Shown here: in pieces, positions 33,815-43,251 of the stretch | Numbering within the stretch: position 1 is the stretch's first letter | How the letters are laid out: the number at the start of each line of letters is the position of its first letter | Assembly: GCF_001625695.1 (NCBI RefSeq) | Contig: NZ_AUXY01000133.1 | Coordinates: forward strand, 62,001 to 126,000 | Direction: 5' to 3' | Origin: Pseudoalteromonas luteoviolacea H33-S | GTDB lineage: Bacteria; Pseudomonadota; Gammaproteobacteria; Enterobacterales; Alteromonadaceae | DNA: 64,000 nucleotides | Made by a program: the position numbers and the translations under genes | The notes under the pieces: model-generated | What the model saw: the letters and a program-made list of their open reading frames with translations, nothing else | Told to the model about the DNA's origin: nothing | The model's database searches: none

Positions 33815-36604
33815 ATGAAACAATCACTACCGTTACCTTTTTCAAAGTCCTATCAAGCCATTGCGCTACTATTGGGCGTGTTTGCAAGTGGCACACATGC
33901 AAATACACTGCAAGGGCAAGTAGGAGATACACAAAATAAAGCGTTTTTTGAAGGCGCGCATGTCAAACTCGTTGAGTTAAATAAACACATCAGTACAAGT
34001 CGAGATGGACGTTTTGTGTTTACTAAACTGCCCGCTGGGGAATACACGCTGGAAATCTCCTATATTGGTGCTCAATCTTCCGTTCAAATAATAACAATCA
34101 ATGACGACCAACTAACGCAAGTGGCTGTGAAGCTCAAGCCTGTGCAAGAAGATTTGGATAATATCATTGTGGTTGGCCAGCGCGCAGGACAAGCAGGGGC
34201 ATTTAACCGACAAAAAAATGCCGACGGTATTATGTCTGTGGTGAGTGCAGATGGCATTGGCCAGCTTCCTGATCAAAATGCAGCAGAAGCATTACAGCGT
34301 TTACCGGGGATGTATATTCAGCGCGACCAAGGTGAAGGGCGCTTTGTTGGAATTCGCGGTATTGATCCTGGGCTGAATAATGTGTCGATTAATGGTGCCA
34401 ACGTACCTTCGCCTGAGGCGGGTGTACGCAGTGTCGCAATGGATGTGATCCCCAGTGAAATTATTCAAAGCTTAGAAGTGAGCAAAACCGTTACGCCAGA
34501 TATGGACGCCAGTGCGATTGGTGGCAGTATCAATGTAAAAAGCCTCAGTGCGTTTGACAGGCAAGGGCACAGTTATAGCTTTACGGCGCAAGGCTCTTAT
34601 AACGAACAGGTTAGTGAATCCAGCCCTAAATTGTCAGCGAGTTTTAGCGATATATTTGCGCTTTCCAATGATACGCAGTTAGGTGTGGCGACAGCCGTTT
34701 CTTGGTTCGAACGAAAGTTTGGATCGCATAATATGGAAACGGATGGGGGTTGGATGGCTTTAGAACAAGAAGAGGCCTCAACAGGAGAAGATACTGCATT
34801 TTATGGCGCCGAAGAGATAGAGCAGCGTTACTACCTAGTAACTCGTGAACGACTTGGTGCTGCGCTCAACTTAGACCTTCATCATAATACATTCAATAAG
34901 TACTATTTGCGGACTTTATATAGTGAATTCTCGGACGATGAATATCGTCTTCGCAACGAATATAAGTATGACAAAGGCAAGTACATTGAAGCAGAGTCAA
35001 GTTCAAGTGCGGCATATTTCACTGACGCGGAAATGGACAGGGACACCAAGGACAGATATGAAGAGCAAAGTATTCTGTCGTTGGTGGCGGGAGGGGAGCA
35101 CATACTGCAAAGCTGGTTTGTGGAATACAACCTTGGCTATTCAAAATCGGATGAAATTGAGCCTAACCGATTAGATGTCGATTTTGCAGGAGAAGGTTTT
35201 GCACTGGGTTACGGCAGTCTAGGTGACGCACCAACACTCGCTCACTCGGACAATGCCCATGACCTAAGTAATTTCGCATTAGATGAGATTGTCAGTGAGC
35301 ATAACCTCAGCGAAGATGACGCGCTCAGTTTTAAACTCGATGTGAGTAAAGATTTAGTATTAAAAGGGCACAATGCACAGTTAAAAGCTGGTGTTAAATA
35401 CAGCGACCGTGAAAAACGCAACCTTGTGAATACCAGCGTTTATGATGGCGGTTTTGATGACGTTACGGCAATGCGCTTTGCAACAGACAATCCAGGTTAC
35501 GATCTTGGCCAGTTTGGACCTGGTCTGTCGCGCAGTGGCATAAGACGTTTTTTTGTAGAGAATCAAGCGCACTTCACGCTTAATCAATTAGAAACAGACA
35601 TTGAGAGCAAAGGTAAATCTTATTCATCTGAAGAGCGTGTAGCGGCTGCATATGTGATGGCGAGTATCGACATTAATGATTTAAATGTTATTGCTGGGCT
35701 GCGCTACGAAGATACTGACTATGAGACATTAGGGAGTCGCGTTGAGCTGCTTAAAAATGAGATTGAAGACAGCGAACAAGTTGTAATTACGCCATGGAAT
35801 GTCAGCAAAAGCTACGACCACTTATTACCAAACCTGACTTTCAGGTATGCCTATTCGGATGAAGTAATCACGCGTTTTGCCTACACACATACGATTGCAA
35901 GACCAAGCTTTGGTGATGCCGCTGCTTTTCAGTTATTAGAGAGCGAAACATCCAGTGATGACGATGGTATTCAAGTTGAGCGTAAAGGCGAGGTTGGCAA
36001 CCCCGATTTAAATCCTTATGAATCGAGCAACCTTGATTTCTCAATTGAGTATTACCCCGGCAAGATTGGCATTATGTCTGCGGGGCTGTTCCACAAAAAT
36101 ATCGATAACTATATTGCTAAGCAGCAAGTCCAAGACAATGGCAAGTGGGATGGCTTTGAAGAGGTGATCCAGTCGGTCAATGGTGGAGAAGCCCAACTCA
36201 GTGGCATTGAGCTGGCATATACGAAAAACTTTGATAATGGCCTGATGATTTCAGCGAATGGCACTTTTATTGATGCGGATGAGGGTCTGCCAAATCAGTC
36301 TGACACAGTGGCGAACTTGATGATTGGTTATGAAAATGACGAGATCAGTGCCCGCCTCAGTGCTAGCTACAAAAGTAAGTCGTACATTATGACCGAGAAT
36401 GATGCGCGAGTGTATCAAGACGCCCATAACCAAATAGACCTCAGTGTGAAGTATTTCATAGATGAGCAAACCCAGATTTACTTTAATGCAGTCAACCTGA
36501 CGGATGAGCCGTACTACGTGTATCACGGCGAGCAGCGTTATAACTATCAGTATGAAAGTTATGGCCGCGCCTATCAATTGGGTATCACCTTAAGTTCTTT
36601 CTAA
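33815..36604 (+). CDS. TonB-dependent outer-membrane receptor with carboxypeptidase-regulatory-like N-domain
   Basis: 929 residues. Signal peptide to about residue 29 (GTHA). A CarboxypepD-reg-like domain (about 31-110) contains ARDGRFVF-like SRDGRFVFTKLPAGEYTLEISYIG. The TonB plug starts near 130 with DGIMSVVSADGIGQLPDQNAAEALQRLPGMYIQRDQGEGRFVGIRG, then GGSINVKS. The 22-strand barrel ends in F (GITLSSF). This type imports large or scarce nutrients across the outer membrane with TonB energy. A metallophosphoesterase gene follows, hinting at a phosphorylated substrate. The TonB box is not assigned. Confidence 0.92.
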   Translation: MKQSLPLPFSKSYQAIALLLGVFASGTHANTLQGQVGDTQNKAFFEGAHVKLVELNKHISTSRDGRFVFTKLPAGEYTLEISYIGAQSSVQIITINDDQLTQVAVKLKPVQEDLDNIIVVGQRAGQAGAFNRQKNADGIMSVVSADGIGQLPDQNAAEALQRLPGMYIQRDQGEGRFVGIRGIDPGLNNVSINGANVPSPEAGVRSVAMDVIPSEIIQSLEVSKTVTPDMDASAIGGSINVKSLSAFDRQGHSYSFTAQGSYNEQVSESSPKLSASFSDIFALSNDTQLGVATAVSWFERKFGSHNMETDGGWMALEQEEASTGEDTAFYGAEEIEQRYYLVTRERLGAALNLDLHHNTFNKYYLRTLYSEFSDDEYRLRNEYKYDKGKYIEAESSSSAAYFTDAEMDRDTKDRYEEQSILSLVAGGEHILQSWFVEYNLGYSKSDEIEPNRLDVDFAGEGFALGYGSLGDAPTLAHSDNAHDLSNFALDEIVSEHNLSEDDALSFKLDVSKDLVLKGHNAQLKAGVKYSDREKRNLVNTSVYDGGFDDVTAMRFATDNPGYDLGQFGPGLSRSGIRRFFVENQAHFTLNQLETDIESKGKSYSSEERVAAAYVMASIDINDLNVIAGLRYEDTDYETLGSRVELLKNEIEDSEQVVITPWNVSKSYDHLLPNLTFRYAYSDEVITRFAYTHTIARPSFGDAAAFQLLESETSSDDDGIQVERKGEVGNPDLNPYESSNLDFSIEYYPGKIGIMSAGLFHKNIDNYIAKQQVQDNGKWDGFEEVIQSVNGGEAQLSGIELAYTKNFDNGLMISANGTFIDADEGLPNQSDTVANLMIGYENDEISARLSASYKSKSYIMTENDARVYQDAHNQIDLSVKYFIDEQTQIYFNAVNLTDEPYYVYHGEQRYNYQYESYGRAYQLGITLSSF

Positions 36605-36655
36605 TTTTCTAAAAACAACAATGGCGCTGCTTGGGTAACCTTGCAGCGAAAATGT

Positions 36656-37930
36656 ATGAAGTTATCTACCTCTTGCTTCGCAGTATCTGCGTTATTACTC
36701 AGTGGCTCATTTAATGTGGCAGCTAAAGATTCTATTTCGTTTTTGGCTTTTGGTGACGGGGGATATCACCCTGATTATCCAAAAACTAAGCATATTAAAA
36801 AGCCTAAAAACAAACTGCAATTTATAGAAGCCGAACGCGCTGACTGGTTAGAGGATCACAGGCCAATAGAGGAATTTAATCACGCGCCAATTTACGTTTA
36901 TCCTGGCACAGAAATCGCAACAGAAGATACCGGTGCTGCGGCTGTTGGTAAAGCAATGGCGACACTATGTGAGCGCAAAGCTTGCGAGTTTGGCATTCAG
37001 CTTGGCGATAATATCTACCCAGATGGTGCGGATGCGAATGATGGCAAAGATGACCAAAAGCGCATGAATGATTTGATATTAGGTCCCTTAAAGCCGCTAT
37101 TTAAGAATAATAAAGAACTGGTGGTGTACTCTGCACTCGGCAATCATGATTGGAAGACATCTCGAAAGGGCGTAAAACTGCAAACGCAATGGATGGCTAA
37201 TCAACCTAACTTTCATATGGATAAACGCGGATATTACAGTTACAAAATGGGCGAGGCAGGCAATGACGTAGAGTTTTTTGTGCTCGATACAAATATGCTG
37301 TTATCAGGGCAGCATTATTATGAAATTCCTCTGGCAAAAGATGGCAGTGAGCAAGGTCTTGCGACGGCACTGGCACACGGACATGCTGAAGTAGAGGACA
37401 TAGAAATACATGAGTCGCCGGTCAATGGTGAAGACCATAAGCAACTTGCTTGGCTTGCTAAGGGGCTGAAAACATCAACCGCAAAATGGAAGATTGTGTA
37501 TGGACATCACATCTTGTGGTCTATTGGTGGAACTAAATATGATGAGGGCCATGTACTTAGAAGACTGATTTTACCTGAGCTATGTCAGTATGCAGATGCC
37601 TACATTGCAGGACATGAGCATGATCTTGAGTTACTGACGGATGATTGCTCTCGTGTTATGCCGGGTAACAACAAGCCAAAACTTCCACTTATTATCAGTG
37701 GAGCAGCCTCAAAAATGCGTGGGACGCACACACCATTTTCTCAGCAACAAGAAAAACGTTACCCAGAATATGACTTAATTTGGGCTAAAAGCTTTATTTG
37801 GGGCTTTGCCCATATTGAGCTCGATAATCGTAGCGACAGCTTAAATGTGAGCTTTTATACCACACCACATGACAAGTCTGGACAAGTGATCCCTGAAGCG
37901 AGCTTTTCTTTTAAACATCGTAGTGAGTAG
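36656..37930 (+). CDS. Exported metallophosphoesterase (purple-acid-phosphatase-like)
   Basis: 424 residues from ATG 36656, which gives a clean signal peptide (KLSTSCFAVSALLLSGSFNVAA). Di-metal phosphoesterase motifs: FLAFGDGGY (first Asp), GIQLGDNIYPDG (GD), ALGNHDWK (GNHD), YGHHILWS (H), and IAGHEHDLE (GHxH). Expected to hydrolyse phosphate esters in the periplasm or on the surface. It starts 51 bases after the TonB receptor on the same strand, so an uptake-plus-hydrolysis pair is plausible. A terminator follows. Confidence 0.9.
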   Translation: MKLSTSCFAVSALLLSGSFNVAAKDSISFLAFGDGGYHPDYPKTKHIKKPKNKLQFIEAERADWLEDHRPIEEFNHAPIYVYPGTEIATEDTGAAAVGKAMATLCERKACEFGIQLGDNIYPDGADANDGKDDQKRMNDLILGPLKPLFKNNKELVVYSALGNHDWKTSRKGVKLQTQWMANQPNFHMDKRGYYSYKMGEAGNDVEFFVLDTNMLLSGQHYYEIPLAKDGSEQGLATALAHGHAEVEDIEIHESPVNGEDHKQLAWLAKGLKTSTAKWKIVYGHHILWSIGGTKYDEGHVLRRLILPELCQYADAYIAGHEHDLELLTDDCSRVMPGNNKPKLPLIISGAASKMRGTHTPFSQQQEKRYPEYDLIWAKSFIWGFAHIELDNRSDSLNVSFYTTPHDKSGQVIPEASFSFKHRSE

Positions 37931-37944
37931 GACTATTTAAATTG

Positions 37945-37979
37945 CACTGTTGTATGTATCTGTGTGCAGCAGTGTTTTT
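37945..37979 (+). terminator. Intrinsic terminator of the receptor-phosphatase unit
   Basis: CACTGTTG (37945-37952) pairs with CAGCAGTG (37967-37974), with one G-U, followed by five T. Confidence 0.65.
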
Positions 37980-38140
37980 GATTGTTAAAACTTATCAATA
38001 ATTTGGAGTACTAGAAAATGGTAAGAATAATTCCCAAAACTTGTTAGAAAAGTATCTAAATTACGCATATGGGTACAATTGCAGCTGTTATATTTATGTA
38101 ACTATCCAGTCGAGGCAACAATAAACATAGGAATAAGGAA

Positions 38141-39004
38141 ATGAAACTTACAAGTTTAACATTGGCTGTGATTGCAACTTTGGGCGTGGCGCTATCAGGT
38201 AACGCGCAAGCCGAGGCGGAAATAAATTCACCTGTGCGTGTCGCGATTGATCATTTAGGCGTGCCTTGGGTGCATAAAGATGACTCAGCTGGGCTGTGGC
38301 GTGAAAAGCCATTGCCACATGGTCAAAAGGCCATTGCAACAGCAGGTGGATATTTTCACTATCATTTTGGTACCGGACCTGATGATAAAGGGTATGCATA
38401 TTATGAAGGAGCGACTTTTGCGGTTGGAGAAAACGGCAATGCATATCGATACCAAAACTATGACTGGCAATCGGTTGTTGGCTGCTGGGGCGCAAAGGAT
38501 GTAAGCTCATTTACAGTTGACCATGCATACTGCGTGAATGGCGATGGTACTTTGAAGAAGTTCAATGATGTCAGCGATAGTTTCGAAGGTTACTATGCCA
38601 TTAGCAATGAAAAAATTAAAAAAATTGATGTTGCGCTGGGTGGTGTTATTTGGGCTATCACCGAAAGTGACAAGTTGTTTAAATATGATGGCGTAAAGTG
38701 GGCACAACAAAAAGTAGCCTGTGGCGATTTATGTTCGCTTGTTGACATCGCAGTTGGTGGCGGCCAAGTGTTTGTTGTAGCCAGTGTTTATGGCAGCAAC
38801 GATGGACCGCAGAGCGTATACACACTGAATAATGGTAATCTGGTTAAATTTGGCTCATTTTATAATATCGATGTCGATAGAGAAGGTGTCATATGGGCTA
38901 TCTCAAACTATACACGCACGCTATTTTTGAAACGCCCAGGCATGAGCGAATTTGTTGAAGATGTTCAAATGAGCTATAAGGTGTCGACTAATATTGGTAG
39001 TTAA
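38141..39004 (+). CDS. Exported tectonin-like beta-propeller protein
   Basis: 287 residues; signal peptide to about residue 24 (GNAQA). Repeated units of the tectonin/tachylectin type: VRVAIDHLGVPWVHKDD, IKKIDVALGGVIWAITESDKLFKYDG and YNIDVDREGVIWAISNYTRTLFL, each I-D-V-x-x-x-G-x-x-W-A-I-x-x-x-x-x-L-F-x-x. Such proteins bind carbohydrate on bacterial or host surfaces. Four to six blades are expected. Cys in pairs (VGCWG, AYCVN, VACGDLCSL) suggest disulfides. No operon partner. A hairpin (GAAGAGG 39019-39025 / CCTCTTC 39038-39044) follows. Confidence 0.72.
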   Translation: MKLTSLTLAVIATLGVALSGNAQAEAEINSPVRVAIDHLGVPWVHKDDSAGLWREKPLPHGQKAIATAGGYFHYHFGTGPDDKGYAYYEGATFAVGENGNAYRYQNYDWQSVVGCWGAKDVSSFTVDHAYCVNGDGTLKKFNDVSDSFEGYYAISNEKIKKIDVALGGVIWAITESDKLFKYDGVKWAQQKVACGDLCSLVDIAVGGGQVFVVASVYGSNDGPQSVYTLNNGNLVKFGSFYNIDVDREGVIWAISNYTRTLFLKRPGMSEFVEDVQMSYKVSTNIGS

Positions 39005-39235
39005 ATACAAATGTAAATGAAGAGGGGGAATAGACCGCCTCTTCTGACTTTAAATAACTTTTATTATTTATATGTAAAACTCTGCAATTATTAACTATTC
39101 AGTCTATCTTCATTCGCTTAGTCATATCTTACCGTTCTAGATTTACATTATTTTCCACACCTTATGGCTCATTTTAAGCTAATTAATATATGTGGAATAT
39201 CCATAGATATATAAAATAAAACTAGGAAGTAACTC

Positions 39236-39676
39236 ATGCTTAATAATTGGTATAAATCGACCTTATTCATTACATCTTTTTGCTTTTGTTTCGGTAGTGC
39301 GCAGGCTGCGAACGAGACACCTGAATCTAATTTAAAATATGAATTTGCACTTCAAGTTGGCACAGAGGCCTTGTATGAAGTCAAAATGACACTCAAAGAT
39401 GAACAGCCTGCGGATATCACCTACTACGATGAAAAGAACAGACCGACTTATAGAGTAGTTTTAAATGTAGACTATGAAAAATCTATCAAGCGTGGAAAAG
39501 CGAGCACCATAAAGCATTCCATTCAAAAGTATAAAAACAACGATTGGGTAGAATTGTTTTCTCCAGAAATGACTTACTTGGTTGGACTACCAGGTAAACT
39601 CGAAATATATAACGAAGACAAGGTTAGAATGTCATTAAATGGTGAGCTGACCATTGCCGATAGTACGCACCTTTGA
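39236..39676 (+). CDS. Small exported hypothetical protein
   Basis: 146 residues, start set by AGGAAGTAACTC. The signal peptide ends near AQA (residue 24). The mature part is about 120 residues and beta-rich, with charged stretches (MTLKDEQPADITYYDEKNRP). No Cys in the mature form and no family recognised. Hairpin ACTAAGCTT (39686-39694) / AAGCTTAGT (39706-39714) lies 10 bases after the stop. Confidence 0.6.
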   Translation: MLNNWYKSTLFITSFCFCFGSAQAANETPESNLKYEFALQVGTEALYEVKMTLKDEQPADITYYDEKNRPTYRVVLNVDYEKSIKRGKASTIKHSIQKYKNNDWVELFSPEMTYLVGLPGKLEIYNEDKVRMSLNGELTIADSTHL

Positions 39677-40019
39677 TGATTAATTACTAAGCTTTATGAG
39701 AAATGAAGCTTAGTCAAACTAACAGTCAATGAGCAACATAAAATGACAGAATAATACATTTTTCATTTTCTTTGTTTCAATATAGAACAGCATTTAAGCT
39801 CGGGTGATGTTACCTTGGCAAATTAACATGGCTATACGAAGATAATATTTTTATCCATAGTTATTAAAAATCCAATATATCAATGGCCTGGGTTTATTTT
39901 ATAAATATATTTGTAACATATGCGCTTATCTTCTAGAATCTGAGCGGTTTTCTGACTGAGTAAAGCGTTCAAATAATTGCGAGGTTGTCATCTCGCAAGG
40001 TTTTGGACAAAGGAGAGTA
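39677..40019. other. Intergenic region before the glycosyltransferase gene
   Basis: 343 bases. It starts with a perfect 9-bp hairpin (39686-39714), probably the end of the upstream transcript. The remainder is AT-rich, and no promoter, repeat or small gene could be supported in it. Confidence 0.4.
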
Positions 40020-40859
40020 ATGAAAAAAGCCATTTTTACTTTGGCCATTGGTGACAACCCAATGTACAAAGCTGCACTACATAGTTTTAAACTTTACGCG
40101 CAAAAGGTGGGTGCTGATTTAATCGTATCTGATCAATTACACTATAAAATAGATATTGTTAACCCCAAGTTTAATGCATCTCCTGCTTGGACTGAAAAGC
40201 TTAGGATTGGGGAGCTATTGCATGAGTATGACAGAGTACTCTACGTTGACTCTGATATTATCATTCGACCAGATGCACGAGACATATTTGAACTGCATCA
40301 AGAGTTAGATACAACTTATTGGCTTAATGAAGGTTTGCTAAAAGACCGCCAAGCAGATATTTCGCTTATTTGTGAAAAGTTAGGGCCAGTAGAATGGGCA
40401 ACTGAAAGTGGTATGCCGACATATTACAATGCAGGAGTAATACTGACTTCTAAAGAAGCTGGGTTATTCTCAATAACTAATTTAGAAGACCTGCAGCTGT
40501 TATGTAATGAGGTCTCTTTTTACGAGCAAAGCTACTTTAATTATTGTTTGCATAAACATGGTTTAAAACATCAGGGGATTGATAAAGCATTTAATCACAT
40601 GGATATGTTTGGTAATGGCAGCTACCTAGATGCCGACTTTATTCACTATGCTGGCAAGGGGTATGCTAAAACCAGTCGACGTCGAGATGTACAGTTTTTA
40701 AAGGATTTCTCGGCAATTTTCGACGGTATTGTATCTGCGGATGAACTTAAAAAGCTCAAAGAAGACGCATGGCAGGCCTATCTGAAGGTAATTTATAAAA
40801 AGTATCCTTTACCTAATATTTTGATAAAACTCTTTACTGAACGCTTTGTGCCGCGTTAG
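40020..40859 (+). CDS. Glycosyltransferase of the GT-A type (family 8-like)
   Basis: 279 residues, no signal peptide, start set by AAAGGAGAG. KAIFTLAIGDNPMYKAALHSFKLYAQKVGADLIV at the N-terminus is the nucleotide-sugar fold. YDRVLYVDSDIIIRPD carries the D-x-D metal motif (DSD). TYYNAGVILTSK and YEQSYFNYCL match GT8 acceptor-side motifs. It transfers a sugar from a nucleotide donor in the cytosol; donor and acceptor unknown. It is isolated from other surface-polysaccharide genes here. Confidence 0.75.
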   Translation: MKKAIFTLAIGDNPMYKAALHSFKLYAQKVGADLIVSDQLHYKIDIVNPKFNASPAWTEKLRIGELLHEYDRVLYVDSDIIIRPDARDIFELHQELDTTYWLNEGLLKDRQADISLICEKLGPVEWATESGMPTYYNAGVILTSKEAGLFSITNLEDLQLLCNEVSFYEQSYFNYCLHKHGLKHQGIDKAFNHMDMFGNGSYLDADFIHYAGKGYAKTSRRRDVQFLKDFSAIFDGIVSADELKKLKEDAWQAYLKVIYKKYPLPNILIKLFTERFVPR

Positions 40860-40892
40860 GAAGGTGGTGATAGCAGGGAAGGGGAGTAAGAA

Positions 40893-40945
40893 AGTGCAGT
40901 AAGGCTTACTGCACTGTAACCTTACAGACTAAGAAGTCTTTTTTT
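40893..40945. terminator. Two hairpins between convergent genes
   Basis: AGTGCAGTAAG (40893-40903) is perfectly complementary to CTTACTGCACT (40905-40915). A second, AGACT (40926-40930) with AGTCT (40935-40939), is followed by seven T and overlaps the end of the minus-strand gene. Together they can stop transcripts from both sides. Confidence 0.65.
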
Positions 40946-41417
40946 GACGGCTAACTAAACAATAAGAACCGTCTTTTGTGCTGGTCATATAGCCAACAAA
41001 GTTTTCATCTCTTTTATGAGCAAAAACATGTGTCTCGTCGTTCAATTTACCTTTGAATAGCCACTTTTTGAATACTTCCTCACGCACCACAATGCATGGG
41101 TTTTTAACAGCAAAGCTTTCTTTATACGCTACTTCACAATGACCCGCACTGTGAGACATAGAAAAAGTGATATGGCTTTGTCTGTCTTTATATTCAAGTA
41201 CACCCGTTACCAACAAGGTTTCAAGCTCATTTTTGTTGGTTTGGTTTGATACCAATAAACGATGTTTTTTTGAACCAATAATATCACCTGCCATCGCTTT
41301 CAATTCACTATGACAATGTTTGACATTATATTTTTCAATAATCGTTTCAATCGAGTTTTTTGCAACCACCTGAGTACTTGCCATTAAAAGGCCAGCTATG
41401 AATAAATGTGTCTTCAT
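40929..41417 (-). CDS. Exported hypothetical protein at the end of the cyo operon
   Basis: 162 residues with signal peptide (KTHLFIAGLLMASTQVVA). The mature part is about 143 residues with four Cys (KHCHSEL, GHCEVAY, NPCIVV, SYCLV), probably two disulfides. The start overlaps the Sco gene by ATGA, so it is translationally coupled and likely part of the quinol oxidase operon. I do not recognise the family. A role in oxidase assembly or maturation is inferred from position only. Confidence 0.65.
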   Translation of the reverse strand: MKTHLFIAGLLMASTQVVAKNSIETIIEKYNVKHCHSELKAMAGDIIGSKKHRLLVSNQTNKNELETLLVTGVLEYKDRQSHITFSMSHSAGHCEVAYKESFAVKNPCIVVREEVFKKWLFKGKLNDETHVFAHKRDENFVGYMTSTKDGSYCLVSRQKKTS

Positions 41418-42019
41418 AGCATAAGCTCTCTAATTTGAGCTGCAAGTTCATTAGGCGTTGTTGTATGGCTCATAGCGGTAATTAAATCGCCTTCTTTATT
41501 TATGATGTAGAATCTTGATGCATGGGCTACTGAGTATTCCATAAACGACTCTTCAAGGTTTTCGTCATCATAATAAACACCATATAATCCACCAACTTCT
41601 TTGGTTTGCGCAGCGCTGCCAGTCAAACCAGTAATACGCTCGTGAAAGTAGTCAGTATATTCCTTTAAATCTTCTACTGTATCACGCGCAGGGTCTACTG
41701 TAACAAGTAAGCCCTGCACCTGATCAAGCCCTTGCTTCTCTAAACGCATAAATGCATTTGTCATTACCGCCAGAGAGTTAGGGCATACCTCTGCACAAGA
41801 CAGGTAGCCGAAGTACATGACGACGACTTGGCCTTTATAATCAGAGAGCGAAACAGGTCCGGCATAGCTTTGCAGCGTAAAATCTCCACCCAATTCATCG
41901 AACGACTTTCTTGTTTCGTTAAAGTCTTTAGTGGTTGTTGATAGATAAAACCAAATGAGTCCAATAATACCAAGAAAAGATAAAATCCAATGTAAGTGAG
42001 CGGCTTTAAACTGCTTCAT
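41414..42019 (-). CDS. SCO1/SenC family thioredoxin-fold protein
   Basis: 201 residues. One N-terminal membrane anchor (about 10-27), then a thioredoxin fold in the periplasm. The metal/redox motif is YFGYLSCAEVCPNSL (C-x-x-x-C), with the later His in VAHASRFYI at the usual place. SCO proteins deliver copper or keep cysteines reduced during oxidase assembly. Here the oxidase lacks CuA, so any role would be with CuB or redox control. It sits five bases after cyoE. Confidence 0.9.
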   Translation of the reverse strand: MKQFKAAHLHWILSFLGIIGLIWFYLSTTTKDFNETRKSFDELGGDFTLQSYAGPVSLSDYKGQVVVMYFGYLSCAEVCPNSLAVMTNAFMRLEKQGLDQVQGLLVTVDPARDTVEDLKEYTDYFHERITGLTGSAAQTKEVGGLYGVYYDDENLEESFMEYSVAHASRFYIINKEGDLITAMSHTTTPNELAAQIRELML

Positions 42020-42023
42020 AACT

Positions 42024-42908
42024 CTACCTTGCTGTCACATATGCATTTTGGTCAATATGAGCAAAATCAACTGACATTAGAACACTCATAGAAGTAATGG
42101 CAACCAGCGATAAAATAAATACGCGTTTTGCCCAAGTATGATTGTCCATACGATGGAAGTCGAAAATTGTGCTCAATAGCCAGATCAAACCAATGATGAA
42201 CGTAAATGAGGCGAAAATAGCGCCAACATAGTTCAACGTGAATAGAGAAAGTGCAAGTACAGTAAAGGCAACAATAAAGCCAATCATGTGTTTTCTAGCA
42301 ACTTCAACACCACTGACGATTGGTAAAACTGGAATATTTGCGTCTTTGTAGTCTTTGAATCGGTAAATAGCAATGGCATAAGAATGCGGGATTTGCCAAA
42401 TACAAAAGATTGCCAAGATCACAACGGCGCCAATATCAAATTGACCGTTAACAGCACAGTACCCCATAACAGGAGGACATGCGCCAGAAATACTGCCTAC
42501 AAAAGTACCGTATATAGATTTTCTTTTATAATAAAGCGTGTAAAGGCCAACGTATACCACGAAGCCTAGCACACCGAAATAAAAGCTCATCATTGATGCA
42601 TACAGTGCTAAAGAGGCGAAACCTATGCAACCCAAAAGGGTTGCATAAGCCAAAGCTTTGTTCACCGAAATCGACTCTAAGAGTGGCTTTCGGTACTTTG
42701 TGCGTGACATCAACTGGTCGATGTCACGGTCAATCACATTATTAAAAACGCAACCAGAGGCGATGATACAAACTGTACCCACTATCATTGCTGTAAACGT
42801 AACGAAATCAATATTACCTTTGGCTGCGAGCACGTAGCCCGCAACCGCAGTGATTAAGTTACCAAAGATAATGCCTGGTTTTGTAATTAACAGGTAACTT
42901 CTTAACAT
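42024..42908 (-). CDS. cyoE: Protohaem IX farnesyltransferase
   Basis: 294 residues with about eight or nine membrane segments. The prenyl-diphosphate site reads GCVFNNVIDRDIDQLMSRTKYRKPL (N-x-x-x-D-R-D-x-D). The second Asp-rich loop is YRFKDYKDANIPVLPIVSG. It farnesylates haem b to haem o for the CyoB binuclear centre. One base separates it from cyoD, fixing its place in the operon. Confidence 0.95.
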   Translation of the reverse strand: MLRSYLLITKPGIIFGNLITAVAGYVLAAKGNIDFVTFTAMIVGTVCIIASGCVFNNVIDRDIDQLMSRTKYRKPLLESISVNKALAYATLLGCIGFASLALYASMMSFYFGVLGFVVYVGLYTLYYKRKSIYGTFVGSISGACPPVMGYCAVNGQFDIGAVVILAIFCIWQIPHSYAIAIYRFKDYKDANIPVLPIVSGVEVARKHMIGFIVAFTVLALSLFTLNYVGAIFASFTFIIGLIWLLSTIFDFHRMDNHTWAKRVFILSLVAITSMSVLMSVDFAHIDQNAYVTAR

Positions 42909-42909
42909 T

Positions 42910-43251
42910 TTAATGTCCCATGAGCATGTTGTGATTTAAGTGCTCCATAATCCAAATGGAGCCAATCACAACTATGGCCACTGTCAACACAATAAACGCG
43001 GCTGAAGTAGTGTTCCATATTTGCTCAGAAGATGAGTTCATGTGTAAGAAAAATACAAGTTGTACAAATAGCTGTGCAATAGCTGTAACTAGGATGATCC
43101 CAAGCGTGATAGCTGGAGATGCCATATCGTACATTACAACTAAAAACGGAATAGCAGTTAGTACTAGAGATAGAAGTAAACCTATCGTGTACTCTTTAAC
43201 GCTACCGTGAGATGCACCGCCAGTGCCATGTTCATTATTAGTGTGGCCCAT
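42910..43251 (-). CDS. cyoD: Cytochrome o ubiquinol oxidase subunit IV
   Basis: 113 residues with three membrane segments (about 24-44, 50-70, 83-103), the usual CyoD layout, including GIILVTAIAQLFVQLVFFLHM, where the helix ends FFLHM as in the family. Its start shares a base with the cyoC stop (TAATG). It stabilises the CuB-binding oxidase complex. Confidence 0.93.
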   Translation of the reverse strand: MGHTNNEHGTGGASHGSVKEYTIGLLLSLVLTAIPFLVVMYDMASPAITLGIILVTAIAQLFVQLVFFLHMNSSSEQIWNTTSAAFIVLTVAIVVIGSIWIMEHLNHNMLMGH

